Source: Halorubellus litoreus | GTDB taxonomy: Archaea > Halobacteriota > Halobacteria > Halobacteriales > Natrialbaceae | Direction of reading: 5' to 3' | DNA: 64,000 nt | NCBI RefSeq assembly: GCF_037081675.1 | Contig: NZ_JAZAQL010000003.1 | Span: forward strand, 434,001-498,000 | Shown here: one piece after another, positions 32,282 to 39,715 of the stretch | How positions within the stretch are numbered: the stretch's first letter is position 1 | Layout: each line of letters begins with the position of its first letter | Made by a program: the position numbers and the translations under genes | The notes under the pieces: model-generated | What the model was told of the DNA's origin: nothing | What the model saw: the letters and a program-made list of their open reading frames with translations, nothing else | Databases searched by the model: none

Positions 32282-33373
32282 CTATCGCGCCTCGACGTCC
32301 ACGGACCGGAGCGCGTTCACCACCCGGTCGACGTCCTCGGGTGAGAGGCCGGGGTGGACGGGGAGCGAGAGCACCTGTTCGCTCGCCGCGCGAGCGACCG
32401 GGACGTCCGCGTCGTAGCCGTCGTACGCTTCCAGCTCGGGGATTATCGTCGGATAGTACACGCCGCTGCCGACGCCCGCGTCCTCGAGGTGCGCGGCGAC
32501 CGCGTCCCGGTCCGTGCAGCGCACGGTGTACTGGTGGTACGCGTGCTCGCTCCCGTCGGGTTCCACGGGCGCCATGACGCCATGGACGGACGAGAGCGCG
32601 TCGGTCAACGCGGCTGCGTTCTCGCGTCGCGCCTCGATCCACTCCGGGAGTCGCTCGAGTTGGACGCGCCCGATGGCCGCGCCGATGCTCGTCATGCGGT
32701 GGTTCGACCCGAGGTCGCGATGGGAGTACCCGCCCTCGGGGCCGCGACCGTGGTTCACGTAGCTCGCCGCGCGCTCGGCGACGTCCTCGCGGTTCGTGAC
32801 GACCATCCCGCCTTCGCCCGTCGTCATGTTCTTCGTCGGGTAGAACGAGAACGCGGCGGCGTCCCCGAACGTCCCGACGTGCTGGCCGTCGTAGCGCGCA
32901 CCGTGCGCCTGGGCGGCGTCCTCCAGCAGGAGGACGTCCTCCTCGTCGGCGATCTCGCGGAGCGCGGCGACGTCAGCGGGAAGCCCGTACAGGTGCACGG
33001 CGAGGATGGCGTCGGCGTCGTGCTCGCGGACCGCGGCACGCGCCTTCTCGGGGTCGAGGTTGTACGTCCGCGGGTCGACGTCCGCGAACACCGGTTCCGC
33101 GCCGACGAGCCGGATGGCGTTCGCGCTCGCGACGAACGAGAACGGCGTCGTCACGACCACGTCGCCCTCACCGATTCCCAGACCGACGAGTGCGGCGACG
33201 AGCGCGGTCGTCCCGTTCGACGTCGCGACCGCGTGGTTCGCGCCGCAGTACGCCGCGAACTCCTCCTCGAACCGCCGGACCTCGGGACCGTCAGCGACCA
33301 TCCCGGAGTCCAGCACCGCGAGTACCGCCTCCTTCTCCGCGTCGCCGAACACGGGGTTCGCAACCGGGATCAT
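32282..33373 (-). CDS. DegT/DnrJ/EryC1-family sugar aminotransferase (WbpE-like)
   Basis: This is a 363-residue PLP enzyme. The pyridine-binding Asp is in EDAAQAHGA (residues 151-159) and the aldimine lysine is Lys181 in SFYPTKNMTTGEGG, both canonical. SNGTTAL (52-58) binds the phosphate of PLP. It converts a keto-sugar nucleotide to an amino sugar using glutamate. It overlaps the upstream hexapeptide acetyltransferase gene by ATGA, the same aminotransferase/acetyltransferase pairing as wbpE and wbpD, which make 3-acetamido uronic acids. The matching dehydrogenases are in the 5998-8357 operon. The sugar assignment is inferred from this gene set. Confidence 0.93.
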   Translation of the reverse strand: MIPVANPVFGDAEKEAVLAVLDSGMVADGPEVRRFEEEFAAYCGANHAVATSNGTTALVAALVGLGIGEGDVVVTTPFSFVASANAIRLVGAEPVFADVDPRTYNLDPEKARAAVREHDADAILAVHLYGLPADVAALREIADEEDVLLLEDAAQAHGARYDGQHVGTFGDAAAFSFYPTKNMTTGEGGMVVTNREDVAERAASYVNHGRGPEGGYSHRDLGSNHRMTSIGAAIGRVQLERLPEWIEARRENAAALTDALSSVHGVMAPVEPDGSEHAYHQYTVRCTDRDAVAAHLEDAGVGSGVYYPTIIPELEAYDGYDADVPVARAASEQVLSLPVHPGLSPEDVDRVVNALRSVDVEAR

Positions 33374-33954
33374 GCCACGACGTTCTCCGCCGCGAGTTCC
33401 TTCGGGAGCGGCCGGTGTTGCGCGGGAACACCGACCGCGAGCGTGTTCGGCGGGACGTCCTCGGTGACGACCGCGCCAGCGGCCACGAACGCGTTCTTCC
33501 CGACGGTGACGCCGGGGAGGATGGTCGCGTTCGCGCCCACGGACACGCCGTCCTCGATGGTCGGCCCCTTCAGTTGGACGTCCTGCCGGAGCGGGTACGG
33601 GTCGTTCGTCATCACGACGTTCGGCCCGAGGAACACGTCGTCCCCGATGCTCGTCTCCGGCGGCACGTACACGCCAGTCTGGATGCTCACGTCGTTCCCG
33701 ACGGTCAGGAGGCCGTCGAGGACCGTGTTCGTGCCGACGAGGACGTTCTCGCCGATGATGCAGCGCTCGCGGATGAGCGCGTTGTGTCCCGTCTGGAGGC
33801 CGCGACCGAGTTCCGTGTCGGCGTACACGATCGTTCCCTTCCGGATCTTCGCGTCCCCGAGGACGACGGCCGGGCCGACGTTCTCCGCGTACTCGTAGCC
33901 GACGGTCGCGCCAGGCTCGACGACGACGTTCTCGCCGAGCTCCGCGACCGTCAT
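33370..33954 (-). CDS. Left-handed beta-helix (hexapeptide) N-acetyltransferase, WbpD-like
   Basis: This is a 194-residue trimeric acetyl-CoA-dependent transferase built of hexapeptide repeats (IGENVLVGTNTVLDG, VGNDVSIQTGVYV, IGDDVFLGPNVVMTND and so on). The NDPYP loop after the coil supplies the active-site turn, and the His in GLQTGHNALI is a likely catalytic base. The ATG at 33954 is chosen because GGAGGT lies just upstream at SD distance; an in-frame ATG at 34026 would add 24 atypical residues. It is the first gene of the operon with the aminotransferase, which it overlaps by ATGA. Its likely substrate is the 3-amino sugar made by that enzyme. Confidence 0.93.
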   Translation of the reverse strand: MTVAELGENVVVEPGATVGYEYAENVGPAVVLGDAKIRKGTIVYADTELGRGLQTGHNALIRERCIIGENVLVGTNTVLDGLLTVGNDVSIQTGVYVPPETSIGDDVFLGPNVVMTNDPYPLRQDVQLKGPTIEDGVSVGANATILPGVTVGKNAFVAAGAVVTEDVPPNTLAVGVPAQHRPLPKELAAENVVA

Positions 33955-34320
33955 CGCGACACCTCCCGCTGTTCGACGACGATACCGGTACTGCGTACTG
34001 TCCGTGCGTGCATGATGTATCTCCACGGGGCTGGGTCCGACGCCACCCCGCTCTGGCAGTCGGTAGTCGTGATATCGGTTTTGTTATGCGCGGCCTTCGT
34101 GCGCGACAGGACCGCACTGCCGGGCGACCCCGCAGTCGATTCCGGGCGGACCCGTCGGGTCCCTGCACGCGAACGCGGACCGATAGCGGTACGAAGAACG
34201 CCGACGGGAGCCGGGATTCGTGACTCGTCGACCAGTGGACGTGTACAAGGATGCAGTGATTGTCAATCGGTCTCTCGCAGAAATCGCCTCGGTCGACGCC
34301 CGAACGTTCGTGGTCCCGAT
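33955..34320. other. Promoter region of the acetyltransferase operon
   Basis: No gene is seen in these 366 bases. The region contains the minus-strand CATAACAA element at 34081-34088, giving a predicted leader of roughly 90-100 nt that ends in the GGAGGT site before 33954. Confidence 0.55.
34081..34088 (-). promoter_or_regulatory. CATAACAA element of the acetyltransferase/aminotransferase operon
   Basis: CATAACAA on the minus strand points toward the operon starting at 33954. It is the same octamer as at the dehydrogenase operon (8533-8540), consistent with joint control of the two halves of one sugar pathway. Confidence 0.55.
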
Positions 34321-34983
34321 TCAGGCCGACGACGTCTCGCCGATCGCGACGCCGACGCCGTCGTCGTCCTCGTCGCCGTTCGCTCGCACCCACTGGTAGT
34401 GCGCGGCCGAACACCCGACGTTCGCGGCGACGATGAGCAGTCCCGCGAGCACGACGAGCGGTGCGGCGACGAACGGCTGCACGAGCAACGCGACGAGGAG
34501 CGTGACGGCGCTCGCGCCCGCGGTGATCGCGTGGATGCGGTGCCATGCCGGACCGTCGTCCTCGGGCTCGGATTCGAGGTACTCGTCGAACACCGCCGCG
34601 TTCGGGCCGCGTTCGATGAGTCCACGTGGCTTGTTGAACGAGACGACGCCCATGCTATCCATCTTCGGGAGGTGGCACTGGTAGAGCCCGACGTACACGC
34701 GCTTGCGTTCGCTCGAGGAGAGCTGACTGACCTCTTTCCCGTTCTCCAGCGCAGCGATCTCCTCCGCGAGGTCGCTCATCGAGACGGTATCGTCGACCTC
34801 GTTCAGGTACTGGAGGACGTAGCGACGCCGCTGGTTCTTCAGTATCTCGAACACCTGGTCGAGTTCCAGTTCCGTCTCGGGCTCGGCGAGCGCCTCGGTC
34901 TCCAGTCGCTCGCTCGCGTTCACCTGTTCGGTGACCGACGTCTCCTCCTCGGTGACGTTGGTCGATTGTGATTCAGTCGACAT
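34321..34983 (-). CDS. Membrane-anchored DUF7344-type HTH regulator
   Basis: This is a 220-residue protein. After an acidic N-terminus, residues about 42-115 form a winged-helix domain of the haloarchaeal DUF7344 type (QVFEILKNQRRRYVLQYL, then RKRVYVGLYQCHLPKM and GVVSFN). Residues about 150-200 hold two membrane helices (ITAGASAVTLLVALLVQPFVAAPLVVLAGLLIVAANVGC). This makes a membrane-tethered one-component regulator. The ATG at 34983 is preferred over GTG at 34989 because GGAG precedes it at SD spacing. Two paralogues with the same layout lie at 38356 and 39716. It borders the acetyltransferase operon, so regulation of glycan genes is plausible but unproven. Confidence 0.88.
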   Translation of the reverse strand: MSTESQSTNVTEEETSVTEQVNASERLETEALAEPETELELDQVFEILKNQRRRYVLQYLNEVDDTVSMSDLAEEIAALENGKEVSQLSSSERKRVYVGLYQCHLPKMDSMGVVSFNKPRGLIERGPNAAVFDEYLESEPEDDGPAWHRIHAITAGASAVTLLVALLVQPFVAAPLVVLAGLLIVAANVGCSAAHYQWVRANGDEDDDGVGVAIGETSSA

Positions 34984-35471
34984 CGGCACTCCGTTCGTTC
35001 CCCCCAGGTCCGGTCGAACCTGCGTCTATCATGGTGGCCGATTTGTTGTATTGCATTGGTCTGTCTCTCTCCGTTTGACGGATCCGCTCCCCACTTCGTC
35101 GAACGCCCCTGTAGTTCGAGGCGCCAGAGCGGGTGCGGTCGCACGTGTTGACGGATCACCGCGCGTGAACGCGGGGACCCTCGGCATCGTGCAGGTGGTC
35201 TCAGCCAATACCGAGCGCAGTCGTCGGCGACTGCTGTGCCCGGTACGTGGTCGATTCCCCTCCAGTGTCGACGGGTAGGCGGCTTCCGTTCCGCGACAGT
35301 AGCGTTATACCCGCTATGATGTCTTTGTTAGACCGGTTCTATCCATCCGTATTGGTAACATACCTGTCGGCAAAAATCGTGGCTCGATGGTCCTACCGAC
35401 GGTTTACTGAGCCTACTGGTAAGTACTCCCGTAGCGTCTGGGCCGTAATCAGAAGTATCGTCGGTCGCTGG
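34984..35471. other. Intergenic region upstream of the DUF7344 regulator
   Basis: No convincing gene is seen in these 488 bases. GTTGTATTGCAT near 35045-35056 is an A/T-rich candidate promoter for the minus-strand regulator. The segment 35300-35400 is A/T-rich and opens into a plus-strand frame that runs antisense into the next gene; I do not believe it is coding. Confidence 0.5.
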
Positions 35472-35687
35472 CTAGCGGCGCTCGTGGAGGTCGCAGACCA
35501 GCTCGGGGTCGGCGACGAGGAACTCGTCGTTCTCCAGGTGGTCGGCGTCGCTGGGCATGACCATGCACTGTTCGTTGCGGTCGCCGACCGTGATGATGCT
35601 CAGGGCCTGTAGGTCGTACCCGAGGTCGTCTTCGGGATCTGGGTTCGAGGAGACTCGTTCCCAGGTCTCGGTTGCCGATTCGTTCAC
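35472..35687 (-). CDS. Small acidic haloarchaeal protein, DUF7511-like
   Basis: This is a 71-residue protein with a GTG start at 35687. The core reads LSIITVGDRNEQCMVMPSDA, then DEFLVADPELVCDL and ends ERR. The spacing of the C-M-V-x-P-x-D segment and the DL ending resembles the small haloarchaeal DUF7511 family, which has no known function. It has no signal, helix repeats or catalytic motif; the fold is probably a small beta sheet. GATACTGTC about 25 nt upstream could be its core promoter. The family match is from memory of the pattern and is tentative. Confidence 0.65.
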   Translation of the reverse strand: MNESATETWERVSSNPDPEDDLGYDLQALSIITVGDRNEQCMVMPSDADHLENDEFLVADPELVCDLHERR

Positions 35688-36129
35688 GCGTCCTCACCAC
35701 CGAGGACAGTATCGCGTTTCAGTTTGGTTCCGGTCCACCCAGAAACCGGTCTGTTCTGGTTCGTCTGGAACACCCATCTTCCAGGCATGGTGGGAAACAC
35801 CGTCCTACTGGCATTAACAGTATTGCCGAGTTAGTTACCAGAAGCGTGCGCGACGTGGTGGTTCGGTGGTGTTCGGTGGTCGGAAGCCGACGGTTCTTCC
35901 TAACGCCGTGTTACCAAGAAACACGAACCAACGGCAGCCACCGCCACCCGGATGGTAATTTCCTATGGGAATCGCCATGCGGTCGTACATGGTCGTTACT
36001 TCCCGACGTCGACCGCTCGAAAGCGCGCGACGGAACCCGGACCACGTTCTCCCCGTCAGCGACGACCACGACCGGCGTCGGGAATCACAGCCGCGTCACC
36101 AACCACCCCTTCGACGAGAGAAGCACGCC
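35688..36129. other. Intergenic region upstream of the epimerase gene
   Basis: No gene is seen in these 442 bases. The sequence is less G/C-rich than the flanking genes and contains short GGTGGTTCGGTGG-like repeats near 35860-35880. Only the CATAACAA element at its right end can be interpreted. Confidence 0.5.
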
Positions 36130-36137
36130 CATAACAA
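36130..36137 (+). promoter_or_regulatory. CATAACAA element of the epimerase gene
   Basis: The octamer ends 27 nt before the ATG at 36165, the classic archaeal core-promoter spacing for a leaderless transcript. Confidence 0.6.
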
Positions 36138-36164
36138 ACCACTATTCCGCCGTCCACACTCCCA

Positions 36165-37112
36165 ATGACGCACGACACACCGACGCTCGACGCGGACTCG
36201 CCGCTCCGGGGAGCACGGATCCTCGTTACCGGCGGCGCCGGCTTCATCGGCAGCCACCTCGTCGACCTGCTCGCCCCGCACGCGGACGTCCACGTCCTCG
36301 ACGACTGCTCGACGGGCAACGAGCGCAGCGTCCACGACGACGCCACGCTCACCGTCGGCACCGTCACCGACCGCGCGCTCGTCGACGAACTCACCGACGC
36401 CGTCGACTACGTCTTCCACCTCGCCGCCATCCCCTCGGTTCCAGCGACGCTCGACGCACCGACGGAGACCCTGGACGTCAACACGACCGCGACCGCGTAC
36501 CTGCTCGAACGAGCCGCCGCGCAGGATGCACGCCTCGTCCTCGCATCGAGCGCCGCGGTCTACGGCCGCCCCAGTCAACTCCCAATCTCGGAGACAGAAC
36601 CGACGACCCCGCGGAGCCCGTACGGCATCTCGAAGCTCGCCGCCGACCAGTACGTCCGCGGGTACGCGGACTGGTACGACTGCGACGCCGTCGCACTCCG
36701 CTTCTTCAACGTCTACGGCCCTGGTCAACGCGATGGCGTCGTTCCATCGTTCATCGCGCGAGCACGCGCAGGCGACGCGCTCGTCGTCCACGGTGACGGC
36801 AGCCAAACCCGTGACTTCGTCCACGTCATCGACGTGGTCCGCGCGCTCGTGGCCGCCGCAACGACGCCGGCGACCGGCAACGCGTTCAACGTCGGCACTG
36901 GAACCACGACGAGTGTCGTGGAGCTCGCGCGCCTCGTCAGCGACCTGGCGCCGGAATCCGTTCCGGTCGTCCACGACGACCCGCGGCCCGCGGACATCCA
37001 GGACAGTTGCGCCGATACCACGACGGCTCGCGACGAGCTCGGGTTCGAAGCGACGATCTCGCTCTCCGACGGACTCGCGTCGCTCGTCGGCCGAACCCTG
37101 GCAGCAGATTGA
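36165..37112 (+). CDS. NAD-dependent epimerase/dehydratase (UDP-glucose 4-epimerase-like)
   Basis: This is a 315-residue extended short-chain dehydrogenase. The Rossmann motif is VTGGAGFIGSHL (residues 21-32). The catalytic Ser lies in LASSAAVYG and the Tyr-x3-Lys in SPYGISKLA. RFFNVYGPGQ and the late DxxR-like segment (DDPRPADIQDSCADTTTA) are typical of UDP-hexose 4-epimerases. It interconverts UDP-Glc/UDP-Gal or the N-acetyl forms. It stands alone, with a CATAACAA element 27 nt upstream, and marks the right edge of the glycan locus. Related 4,6-dehydratases usually carry Thr or Ser-Asp-Glu variants of the active site, so an epimerase is the better call. Confidence 0.9.
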   Translation: MTHDTPTLDADSPLRGARILVTGGAGFIGSHLVDLLAPHADVHVLDDCSTGNERSVHDDATLTVGTVTDRALVDELTDAVDYVFHLAAIPSVPATLDAPTETLDVNTTATAYLLERAAAQDARLVLASSAAVYGRPSQLPISETEPTTPRSPYGISKLAADQYVRGYADWYDCDAVALRFFNVYGPGQRDGVVPSFIARARAGDALVVHGDGSQTRDFVHVIDVVRALVAAATTPATGNAFNVGTGTTTSVVELARLVSDLAPESVPVVHDDPRPADIQDSCADTTTARDELGFEATISLSDGLASLVGRTLAAD

Positions 37113-37365
37113 ACGACCGGGCCCGCTCGAACGACTGCTACTGTTGTCGTTCGACCGACTGGTCACTGCAGTAACCTCGAGTCGCCTTCCCCGAAGTCGT
37201 CGTGGTGGCGGCCGAACTGCTCGATAGACCGGTCGCCCGGACCGAAATCGCTTCGACCCGAATCATCGCTCCTATCCGTCCCACGGCGTCGAAATTGCAA
37301 TACTTACTCGATTGGTGCTTCTCGAAATAGCTATATAACAAAGGTACGCCCTGGCATAGGGACTC
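37113..37365. other. Intergenic region with an ATAACAA element
   Basis: No gene is seen in these 253 bases. ATAACAA at 37336-37342, within CTATATAACAAAGG, is a strong A/T island that precedes a possible small gene starting at 37366. Confidence 0.5.
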
Positions 37366-37596
37366 ATGGGTGGCGACGAAACGTCGCTCCACGGACGAAC
37401 CCCCACCACGTCCATCTGCCACCCCGGACTCAGTCAGTCGACCCCCATCCACCCCCACACGGACGACGTTTCACTCGACGTTCGACGGGGAGCAGTCCCC
37501 GTATTTTCGTTTTCCCGCTGTCGCTCACTCCACGTGGCAGTCGTCGTCAGCGATCGCACCGGCGACGGCCCTCGAGGCGTTCACGGGTCACCGTAG
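37366..37596 (+). CDS. Possible small protein of unknown function
   Basis: A 76-codon frame begins with an ATG that lies 23 nt after an ATAACAA element, the spacing of the other glycan-locus promoters. Third positions are moderately G/C-rich. The product (MGGDETSLHGRTPTTSICHPG... HVAVVVSDRTGDGPRGVHGSP) is not acidic and shows no domain I recognise; one short hydrophobic strand is near residues 54-60. A longer overlapping frame from a GTG at 37370 is equally open. I list it because of the promoter, not the protein. It may simply be untranslated RNA. Confidence 0.25.
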   Translation: MGGDETSLHGRTPTTSICHPGLSQSTPIHPHTDDVSLDVRRGAVPVFSFSRCRSLHVAVVVSDRTGDGPRGVHGSP

Positions 37597-37742
37597 GGGA
37601 GGTCACGACGCGAACATACCAGATTCGAACCGATTCAGCACATCGTATCGCAGACTAGGGAAACTCGTTGAAACCATATCGACGTTTCTTTACTTCGGAT
37701 GCGGTGAATATTTATACCTGGGTGTGCAGGCATCTGAGAAGA

Positions 37743-37814
37743 ATGGACGGCCAGTGGCGCTGCGGGGGCACTCGTCGACGGCCGTCCAAAACTACGAATA
37801 ATGACAGAAGCTAA
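37743..37814 (+). promoter_or_regulatory. Structured leader with 23-codon upstream frame before the HalOD1 gene
   Basis: A TATA-like AATATTTATACC (about 37709-37720) precedes this leader by about 25 nt. An ATG at 37743 opens a 23-codon frame whose TAA (37812-37814) overlaps the first codons of the HalOD1 gene. The leader contains inverted repeats GGACGGCC/GGCCGTCC with AGTG/CACT inside them, able to fold into a hairpin just upstream of the HalOD1 ATG. Confidence 0.4.
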
Positions 37815-38115
37815 CTTACAATCGAACACCGCCGCCGAGCAACCGAGCAAACAGATCGTCGAGTTCGACCCGCGGACGGCGGAGTCGATCACCGCACGCA
37901 TGGCGACCGCCGTCGCCGAAGCGACCGACCAGAGCGTCACGGAGGTACCACCGCTCGGGGAATGGGTCGACTGCGACGCGATCGAACAACTGTTCTCCGC
38001 GCAGGAACCAGCCCACGAGCTCTCGCTCTCCTTCGAGTTCGAGGACTGCGAGGTGTTCGTCTCGAACATCGGTCGTATCGTCGTCACCCCGAACTCCGAG
38101 TACGAAAGCGCCTGA
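37801..38115 (+). CDS. HalOD1 output-domain protein
   Basis: This is a 104-residue soluble protein consisting of a single HalOD1 domain, a haloarchaea-specific predicted output domain of signalling systems. Diagnostic segments are ITARMATAVAEATDQSVTEVPPLGEWVDCDAIEQLF and the C-terminal FEFEDCEVFVSNIGRIVV. The helical N-terminal half and beta C-terminal half match the family. There is no receiver or HTH attached, so it would act as a stand-alone partner. It lies 240 nt upstream of a membrane DUF7344 regulator. Another HalOD1 protein is at 48034-48333. The biochemical activity of the domain is unknown. Confidence 0.88.
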   Translation: MTEANLQSNTAAEQPSKQIVEFDPRTAESITARMATAVAEATDQSVTEVPPLGEWVDCDAIEQLFSAQEPAHELSLSFEFEDCEVFVSNIGRIVVTPNSEYESA

Positions 38116-38355
38116 GGCCCGTCCTGTGGTCTCGTGCCATCGAAAGTCAGAGCCGTTGTAACTTCAGATACCTTTGGAAATGGGTAATAGACATATGGAG
38201 GTACTACCACGGTCGCTACAAAAATCTTATATAATTCGAGAGAGTATCTGAACTAATCACCGACGTCGGGGACGTATGGGGCCGTCGAGCACAACGGGGG
38301 AGAGCGAGCACGTCCGATACGGTGCCTCGCTCGCCGACTCGAACCGCGGGGGAGC

Positions 38356-38973
38356 ATGAACGATACATACGACAATAACACCGACTCAGGGGTCGAGCCA
38401 GGCGGGCGGGGGACGAGTGAGGACGACGCTCCAGCGGGACTCGACGAACCGCTGGTGGGCCTCGGCGGAGACGACGCCGAACTGCCACTGGAGCGGGTCT
38501 TCGACATCCTCCGGAACGAACGCCGGCAACGAGTCCTCGGGTACCTCGCCGTCACCGACGACGACGTCATCCGGATCGGTGACCTCGCCGAACACGTCGC
38601 CGCGATCGAGAACGACATGCCGGTGAACGCGCTGTCCTCGCAGCAACGAAAGCGCGTGTACGTCGCGCTCTACCAGTGCCACCTCCCGAAGATGGCCGAC
38701 GCCGGCGTCATCGAGTTCGACAAGGACCGCGGCACCATCGAGGTCGGCCCCAACGCCGACCAGCTCCGCCCGTACCTCGACATCGAAGCTGAATCCAGTG
38801 AGGACGAAACGATTCGCTTCGGGACGCCGTTCGCCATACTCTCGGTGGCTGGTGTGGTCGCGTACCTCTTCGCCGCACTTGCCGGCGGGACTGGCATCGC
38901 CATCGGCGGTTTCGTCCTTCTCGGTGGCGTTCTCGCCGCTGCAGTCATCGGCTATCGCGACCACGTAGCCTGA
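38356..38973 (+). CDS. Membrane-anchored DUF7344-type HTH regulator
   Basis: This is a 205-residue paralogue of the protein at 34321. Residues about 48-120 form the winged helix (RVFDILRNERRQRVLGYL, RKRVYVALYQCHLPKM, GVIEFD). Residues about 155-200 form two helices (FAILSVAGVVAYLFAALAGGTGIAIGGFVLLGGVLAAAVIG). The N-terminal 45 residues are acidic and disordered. A strong A/T island (CTTATATAATTC, about 38224-38235) upstream implies a leader of about 100 nt. The three-paralogue cluster suggests lineage-specific expansion. Its target genes are unknown. Confidence 0.88.
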   Translation: MNDTYDNNTDSGVEPGGRGTSEDDAPAGLDEPLVGLGGDDAELPLERVFDILRNERRQRVLGYLAVTDDDVIRIGDLAEHVAAIENDMPVNALSSQQRKRVYVALYQCHLPKMADAGVIEFDKDRGTIEVGPNADQLRPYLDIEAESSEDETIRFGTPFAILSVAGVVAYLFAALAGGTGIAIGGFVLLGGVLAAAVIGYRDHVA

Positions 38974-39643
38974 ACGCCGTCCGAAGACGCTGAACGGCCC
39001 GTATCGAACGGTTACACGTCTTCTACTCGGAATAATTCCGTGCTGTTACACTCAAACTGACGCATAACTAAACGCATTCTCCGCCACCTACAGGGTATCG
39101 ACCGCGTCAGAGTTGCGCGACGTGGCTCAGAGACAACCATGTACGAGACACCGACACGACGAACGAACCCCGACGACGCCGCCTCGAGCCACCAGCTCGA
39201 CAACGCCAGTGGTGGTCGCCAGTGAACGCCGTCAGGCGGTTCGAGGCGAGACGACACGCGAGGCCACCGGCTCGCCCCGTCGCTGCGATACCGCGACGAG
39301 AGTCACAGACGACCGACGTCCAGGACCCCGCCAGAACCGGCGGCCTCGACCCGCCCCTGGTGCGTGACCGACGACGATACCGACACCCGCGTCCGGCTGC
39401 ACCCATCGGCGCCGCCCGGGACGGATCGACCGTGGACGATCGGCTCACGAGCCGGTTCGGGCGCTCGACGACCCACCCCACGCCGAACAGCCGCGCTCTT
39501 AAACGCACATCGACGCGAACGGGGGGGAGTTCGGTCAGCCTGCCACTGGCAGGCGAGGGACTCACGGCGCTCGATTCCGGGCCGTCGACGCGGTGCGTAC
39601 CGACCGCCCTGAAGTACCAGCGTCCTACCTCGACTATTCGGAA
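38974..39643. other. Long non-coding stretch between two DUF7344 regulators
   Basis: No credible gene is seen in these 670 bases. All open frames give Arg/Pro-rich, non-acidic translations unlike the proteome. CATAACTAAACG near 39062-39073 and TCTTAAACG near 39496-39504 are A/T-rich islands that could be promoters of non-coding RNAs. I found no terminator or repeat. Confidence 0.5.
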
Positions 39644-39683
39644 CTTAACAAAGGGTCCAACCGTCGTGGTAGGAGGTAATCGC

Positions 39684-39704
39684 ATGCAGAACAACTCCCG
39701 GTGA
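39684..39704 (+). CDS. Six-codon upstream reading frame with a strong Shine-Dalgarno
   Basis: GGAGGTAA lies just before the ATG at 39684. The frame reads MQNNSR and its TGA overlaps a GTG (39701-39703) that is in frame with the DUF7344 gene. This GTGA junction would allow coupled re-initiation on the main gene. Whether the peptide is made is unknown. Confidence 0.35.
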   Translation: MQNNSR

Positions 39705-39715
39705 ATCCAAAACCG

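Noticed and set aside
35247..35612. A plus-strand frame with an A/T-rich start (MMSLLDRFYPS...)
   Set aside because: Its second half is antisense to the small gene at 35472-35687, which has better coding bias; the A/T box is too close to the ATG to act as a promoter.
37370..37801. A 143-codon GTG-started frame upstream of HalOD1
   Set aside because: The product is Pro/Ser/Arg-rich with no acidic bias, and the frame runs through the structured leader; probably not coding.
39222..39704. A 160-codon plus-strand frame in the long gap before the third DUF7344 gene
   Set aside because: Arg/Pro-rich translation unlike haloarchaeal proteins, no promoter or SD at its start, and it ends with the hexapeptide frame.
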